Assembly: GCF_030678915.1 (NCBI RefSeq)
Contig: NZ_JAUUTZ010000002.1
Location: 248,001 to 312,000, forward strand
Direction of reading: 5' to 3'
DNA from: Paracoccus wurundjeri
Lineage (GTDB): Bacteria > Pseudomonadota > Alphaproteobacteria > Rhodobacterales > Rhodobacteraceae
DNA length: 64,000 nt
Under the pieces are notes generated by a model. That model had not been told where the DNA came from. It made no database searches and was given only the letters and a program-made list of their open reading frames with translations. Positions within the stretch are counted from its first letter, which is position 1. Each line of letters begins with the position of its first letter. The translations under genes were made by a program, and so were the position numbers. Shown piece by piece: positions 62,483-64,000 of this stretch.

Positions 62483-63274
62483 ATGACAACCCGAAACGAT
62501 TTCGCAAATCCGTTCCGCCGGGCTTTGGCCGGGAAGAAGGTCCTGACCGGGATCTGGTCGATGCTGAATTCCACCAATGCGATCGAGGGCCTTGGCTGGG
62601 CCGGCTTCGACTGGCTTGTGATCGATGCCGAACATTCGCCGGTCAGCCTGCATGACGCCATGGCGCATCTGCGCGCGCTAGGCGCGACTCCGACGATCCC
62701 GGTGGTGCGGCTGCCGTGGAACGATAACGTGCTGATCAAGCATTATCTGGATATCGGCGCACAGACGATCATGCTGCCTCTGATCCAGAATGCCAGGGAA
62801 GCACAGGCCGCGGTGCGCGCCATGCGCTATCCGCCCGGCGGGATGCGCGGCTTCGCCGCCATGCATCGCGCCAGCCGCTACGGCCATATCCCGCAATATG
62901 TGGAACGCGCCGAGGAAACCCTGTTCATGATCGTGCAGGTAGAGACCGTCGAGGCGCTGGATCGGCTGGACGAGATCGCATCCGTCGAAGGTGTCGACGC
63001 CGTGTTCTTTGGCCCCGGGGATTTGTCCGCAAGCATGGGTTTGCTGGGCAAGCCGGGTCAGACCGAAGTGTTCGACAGAATCGTCGAGGCATCGAAGACC
63101 GTGCAGAGGCTTGGCAAGAGTACCGGGGTTCTGGCGCCAAGCATCGGTCACGCCAAAAGCTATTGCAGCGCGGGCGTGAATTTCGTGTCGGTGGCGACCG
63201 ATTGCGCCCTTCTGTTTCGTAACGCCGACGCACTGGCCGCTGATTTCGCGGCCTTCACGGCGGCGGCAACATAG
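62483..63274 (+). CDS. HpcH/HpaI-family 2-keto-3-deoxy-acid aldolase
   Basis: A 263-residue class II pyruvate-type aldolase. His51 (IDAEHSPVS) is the catalytic base; metal ligands lie in VQVETVEALD and FFGPGDLSASMG; the RYPPGGMRGFAAMHRASRYG loop is typical. It splits 2-keto-3-deoxy acids into pyruvate and an aldehyde without prior phosphorylation. It lies 73 bases after the dehydratase and completes a non-phosphorylative route. Confidence 0.9.
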   Translation: MTTRNDFANPFRRALAGKKVLTGIWSMLNSTNAIEGLGWAGFDWLVIDAEHSPVSLHDAMAHLRALGATPTIPVVRLPWNDNVLIKHYLDIGAQTIMLPLIQNAREAQAAVRAMRYPPGGMRGFAAMHRASRYGHIPQYVERAEETLFMIVQVETVEALDRLDEIASVEGVDAVFFGPGDLSASMGLLGKPGQTEVFDRIVEASKTVQRLGKSTGVLAPSIGHAKSYCSAGVNFVSVATDCALLFRNADALAADFAAFTAAAT

Positions 63275-63288
63275 GCAGGGCGGATCCC

Positions 63289-64000
63289 ATGCCGCGCGTG
63301 ATCGATATCTGGCAGGTCGAAAGGCCCGAATTGCCGCGCAGCCTGTTGGGCGAAACTGTCCGGTGGCATGCGCGGTCGGGACGGGTGATCTATGCCGATA
63401 TCATGGGGCGGAAATTGCTCGCCTATGATCCGCTGACCGGCCAGCAGGATGATTGGAGCTTCGAGGCCCCGGTGGGCGGCTGGTTTCCGACCATCCGCGA
63501 TGAAATCATCCTTGCGGTCGGGCAGAACCTCGACTGGTTCGACATGAAAACGGGCTCGCGGCGCCCTTTGGCTTCGCTTGTCGGCGAGGATGCCGATATC
63601 CGTTTCAATGACGGTCGGTGTGACCCTGCCGGACGGCTGTGGATCTCGACGATGAGCATGTCGGGAAATCCGCCTCCGCCCAGGGGCCGGCTGTTCCGTC
63701 TGGACCCGCCCGGCATATTGACTCCGGTCATCGACGGGCTGCGCATTCCCAATACGCTGGCATGGTCGCCGGATGGGAACAGCATGTATTTCGCGGATTC
63801 ACTGACCCGCGAAACCGGTCGATACGGCTATGATCCGCAAAACGGAGAGTTGGGTACCCGGTCGGTTCTGTTCCGGTTTTCCGATGCGGTAAGCGGCATT
63901 CCCGATGGTGCCTGCGTGGATGAGGAAGGCGGGATCTGGATTGCCGTGCCGCGCGGATCACGGGTCGAAAGGCGAATGCCCGACGGTTCTCTGGACACGG
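63289..64000 (+). CDS. SMP-30/gluconolactonase-family lactonase, 3' part missing
   Basis: The open frame runs from ATG at 63289 to the window end (237 codons), with no stop; family members are about 290 residues. Beta-propeller metal-site residues are visible: Glu in LLGETVRWH, Asn-Asp in RFNDGRCDPAG, IPNTLAWSPDGNSMYFAD and PDGACVDEEGG. It hydrolyses a sugar lactone to the aldonate, the step between the SDR dehydrogenase and the DgoD-like dehydratase. It starts 14 bases after the aldolase. Confidence 0.9.
   Translation, partial: MPRVIDIWQVERPELPRSLLGETVRWHARSGRVIYADIMGRKLLAYDPLTGQQDDWSFEAPVGGWFPTIRDEIILAVGQNLDWFDMKTGSRRPLASLVGEDADIRFNDGRCDPAGRLWISTMSMSGNPPPPRGRLFRLDPPGILTPVIDGLRIPNTLAWSPDGNSMYFADSLTRETGRYGYDPQNGELGTRSVLFRFSDAVSGIPDGACVDEEGGIWIAVPRGSRVERRMPDGSLDT

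Overview
The window is GC-rich, densely packed and almost entirely catabolic. Many genes overlap by 4 to 11 bases (ATGA-type junctions), and codon use favours G/C in third positions. Gene content (CUT1 sugar ABC importers, a TTT transporter, a PaoABC-like enzyme, SuyAB) and a dispersed intergenic repeat suggest an alphaproteobacterium of the Rhodobacteraceae, plausibly a Paracoccus-like organism. That assignment is inference from content; no rRNA, tRNA or replication gene is present. The region resembles an accessory catabolic island, chromid or megaplasmid segment. I see no IS element, CRISPR array, phage gene or origin.

Layout. (1) 1-7.9 kb, plus strand: a four-carbon acid-sugar operon with the end of a PdxA2-like dehydrogenase, a TctCBA tripartite tricarboxylate-type transporter, a SAF-domain oxidoreductase, and an OtnK-type DUF1537 kinase, class II aldolase/decarboxylase and OtnI-type isomerase. 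(2) 8.1-22.2 kb, minus strand: two importers in series. The upstream half is a dipeptide-type importer (binding protein, two ATPases, two permeases) followed by a glycerophosphodiester-phosphodiesterase-like enzyme, a HAD phosphatase and a TIM-barrel isomerase. This closely resembles the layout of the agrocinopine (acc) catabolic operon of Ti plasmids. The downstream half is a CUT1 sugar importer followed by a PHP-domain metallohydrolase and an RpiR regulator. (3) 22.6-23.2 kb: an orphan 210-residue protein with the Thr-x5-Cys...His signature of CNF1/BLF1/CheD-type glutamine deamidases. (4) 23.5-25.8 kb: an NCS1 transporter divergent from a GntR regulator. (5) 25.8-30.2 kb: a three-subunit molybdenum aldehyde oxidoreductase (PaoCBA-like) divergent from a TetR regulator with a perfect palindromic operator. 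(6) 30.5-31.9 kb: an ammonium transporter with a strong terminator. (7) 32.2-39.2 kb: organosulfur uptake (SsuCBA) with a flavin monooxygenase, an acyl-CoA-dehydrogenase-like desulfurisation enzyme and a four-domain rhodanese. (8) 39.4-40.6 kb: a DUF900-type lipoprotein hydrolase. (9) 40.6-45.1 kb: a HutC-type regulator divergent from suyA-suyB-slcC-comC, a module that interconverts sulfolactate enantiomers and releases sulfite. (10) 45.1-55.4 kb: a LacI regulator divergent from a CUT1 importer operon carrying two dehydrogenases, a PfkB kinase, a LacD-type aldolase and an enolase-superfamily dehydratase. (11) 55.5-64.0 kb: a GntR regulator divergent from a CUT1 importer operon carrying a non-phosphorylative sugar-acid pathway (SDR dehydrogenase, DgoD-like dehydratase, HpaI-type aldolase, SMP-30 lactonase, the last cut by the window end).

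How they work together. Each block pairs its own regulator with an importer and a short oxidative, phosphorylative or hydrolytic route into central metabolism (DHAP, pyruvate, triose). Four importer binding-protein genes are followed at once by a GC-rich hairpin before the next gene, which suggests differential expression inside operons. Blocks 7 and 9 form a sulfur-scavenging stretch. The most unusual items are the acc-like phosphodiester operon (block 2), the deamidase-like orphan (block 3) and the four-rhodanese protein with a single cysteine (block 7).
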